Source: Armatimonadota bacterium (GTDB lineage: Bacteria > Armatimonadota > Fimbriimonadia > Fimbriimonadales > ATM1). Taken from it: DNA of 6,176 nt. The notes beneath the pieces are model-generated. The model made no database searches. It had not been told where the DNA came from and saw nothing but the letters and a program-made list of their open reading frames with translations. How positions within the stretch are numbered: position 1 is the first letter of the stretch; the number at the start of each line of letters is the position of its first letter. The position numbers were made by a program, and so were the translations under genes. The stretch is taken from assembly GCA_003695835.1 (NCBI GenBank), contig RFHN01000222.1, positions 1-6,176 on the forward strand. Direction: 5' to 3'. This document shows positions 5,323 through 6,176 of this stretch, in pieces.

Positions 5323-6176
5323 TTACATTCTTGAAACGAGAGACAGCAACGCGCGCGGCAAGTGGAACGGCCCCTTCCACACCGAGCCCTTGAGCGTGCT
5401 CGAAGGTGTACCGTCTCGGTTCAGGTACCCGTACCATTCGCCGAACGCCGGGTCCGCAAAGTGTTGCCAACTCCAAGCGCAAACCTCCTCGAACCGCATC
5501 AACCATCGCTCGTCCCCGGTGATCCGGTACGCAAAGTCGGCGGCGATCATCGCTTCGTTGTGGGGCCACCAAAACTTCATGTTGTGCCAGTATTCCTGCA
5601 CAGAACCGCCGTTGAGGTCTACAAAGTACAAGAATCCGCCGTATTCCTTATCCCAACCACGGGCCCACATCCAGTCCAGCGCTTCCAGGCCGGCCCTCAC
5701 CCACTCTTCCCTTGCCTGCCGCCTGCCTTCCTCCATCACGAACCAGGCGGCCTCGATGGCGTGTCCTGGATTGAGAGTCCGCCCATCGAAGTGATCGTAC
5801 ACCTCGCCGCCTGGAGCGCACACCTCCAAGACCGCCTCCAAATCGGGGCGGAAGAAGAGTCCTACGATCTTCTCACAGCACTCGGTGGCGATCGCTTCCG
5901 CCTGGGGGTGTCCGATCGTGTCTCGAAGGCATTGGGCGGTGTTCAACGCGATCATGTACGGCCCGATTCCGGCCATCGGGCGCGTCCGCGGATCCACCTT
6001 CGGTTCAATGAAGCCAGGCTTCGTGTTCCACTCCCAGAACCGGTCGAACAACGAGCGCGCTCGAGTCGCCAACTCTTCGTCTCCAACGATGTGCGCATAC
6101 GCGCCGATCCCGATCGCGGCGAACGCCTCCGAGTACACGTACCGCCGCATGCGAAGGGGGGCGCCTTCGCGGGTGA
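5323..6176 (-). CDS. N-acylglucosamine 2-epimerase (AGE) family sugar epimerase/isomerase (5' end missing)
   Basis: This is the C-terminal part of an (alpha/alpha)6-barrel sugar 2-epimerase or aldose-ketose isomerase, acting in cytoplasmic carbohydrate metabolism. The frame stays open to the window edge, reading TREGAPLRMRRYVYSE in typical AGE style, so the ATG at 6150 is internal rather than the start. About 283 residues are visible; the family is usually near 400, so some 110-120 N-terminal residues are missing. Numbering from the Met at 6150, conserved active-site segments are NPGHAIE (127-133), KFWWPHNEAM (192-201), EWYGYLNRDG (238-247) and KGPFHLPR (259-266). The histidines in these segments match the catalytic general acid/base histidines of AGE and cellobiose epimerases. 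The substrate cannot be told apart (GlcNAc/ManNAc, cellobiose or mannose). It is on the same strand as the regulator operon, 56 bp upstream, but that operon has its own promoter, so no functional link is implied. Confidence 0.9.
   Translation of the reverse strand, partial: TREGAPLRMRRYVYSEAFAAIGIGAYAHIVGDEELATRARSLFDRFWEWNTKPGFIEPKVDPRTRPMAGIGPYMIALNTAQCLRDTIGHPQAEAIATECCEKIVGLFFRPDLEAVLEVCAPGGEVYDHFDGRTLNPGHAIEAAWFVMEEGRRQAREEWVRAGLEALDWMWARGWDKEYGGFLYFVDLNGGSVQEYWHNMKFWWPHNEAMIAADFAYRITGDERWLMRFEEVCAWSWQHFADPAFGEWYGYLNRDGTPSSTLKGSVWKGPFHLPRALLSLVSRM

Larger units (their letters stand above)
5272..5334. repeat. Repeated TCTTGA-containing elements around the operon promoter
   Basis: CTCTATCAAGA (5272-5282) and CTCTGTCAAGA (5304-5314) are 11-bp direct repeats differing at one base, offset by 32 bp (about three helical turns). 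One covers the -35 and the other lies just past the -10. A further copy in inverted orientation, CATTCTTGA (5326-5334), is an exact reverse complement of 5277-5285 and lies in the 3' end of the epimerase gene. They look like multiple half-sites for one regulator. Confidence 0.5.

Noticed and set aside
6148..6150. The ATG at 6150 (- strand) as the start of the AGE epimerase gene.
   Set aside because: The frame stays open to the window edge with family-like sequence before this Met, and the protein would be far shorter than the family norm.

Overview
The window holds five protein-coding genes and suggests a moderately GC-rich bacterium that uses selenocysteine. The lineage cannot be fixed from this sequence. 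UGA acts as a normal stop elsewhere (it ends the molybdoenzyme, the Fur-family gene and the ATPase) and Trp is written TGG, so the two in-frame UGAs described below are not explained by a changed genetic code.

Left half, + strand. The 3' part of a large molybdopterin (DMSO reductase/CISM family) oxidoreductase gene runs from the window edge to 2501. Two bases later begins a 120-codon gene (2504-2866) that an ordinary gene caller would miss or shorten, because two in-frame TGA codons interrupt it. Read through them and it is a complete DCC/DUF393 thiol-disulfide oxidoreductase. The two TGAs sit exactly at the two cysteines of the family's YDGxCxxC redox motif. I read it as a selenoprotein with a Sec-x-x-Sec active site. 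A stem-loop just downstream is suitably placed to act as the bacterial SECIS for both UGAs. This is the main discovery in the window.

Right half, - strand. A two-gene operon, read right to left, encodes a PerR-like Fur-family metalloregulator (5266-4811) and a P1B-4-type metal-transporting ATPase (4814-2868). Their coding regions overlap by 4 bases. The ATPase carries the SPC and HEGST signatures of the Fe(II)/Co(II) exporter class, so the pair looks like an autoregulated iron (or cobalt) efflux module. A good sigma70-type promoter with TCTTGA-containing repeats precedes the regulator. Farther right is the 3' part of an N-acylglucosamine 2-epimerase (AGE) family sugar epimerase/isomerase gene, which runs off the window.

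The selenoprotein gene and the ATPase gene converge, with one base between their stop codons and no visible intrinsic terminator. Intergenic DNA is minimal. The only apparent long gap (2502-2867) is filled by the selenoprotein gene.
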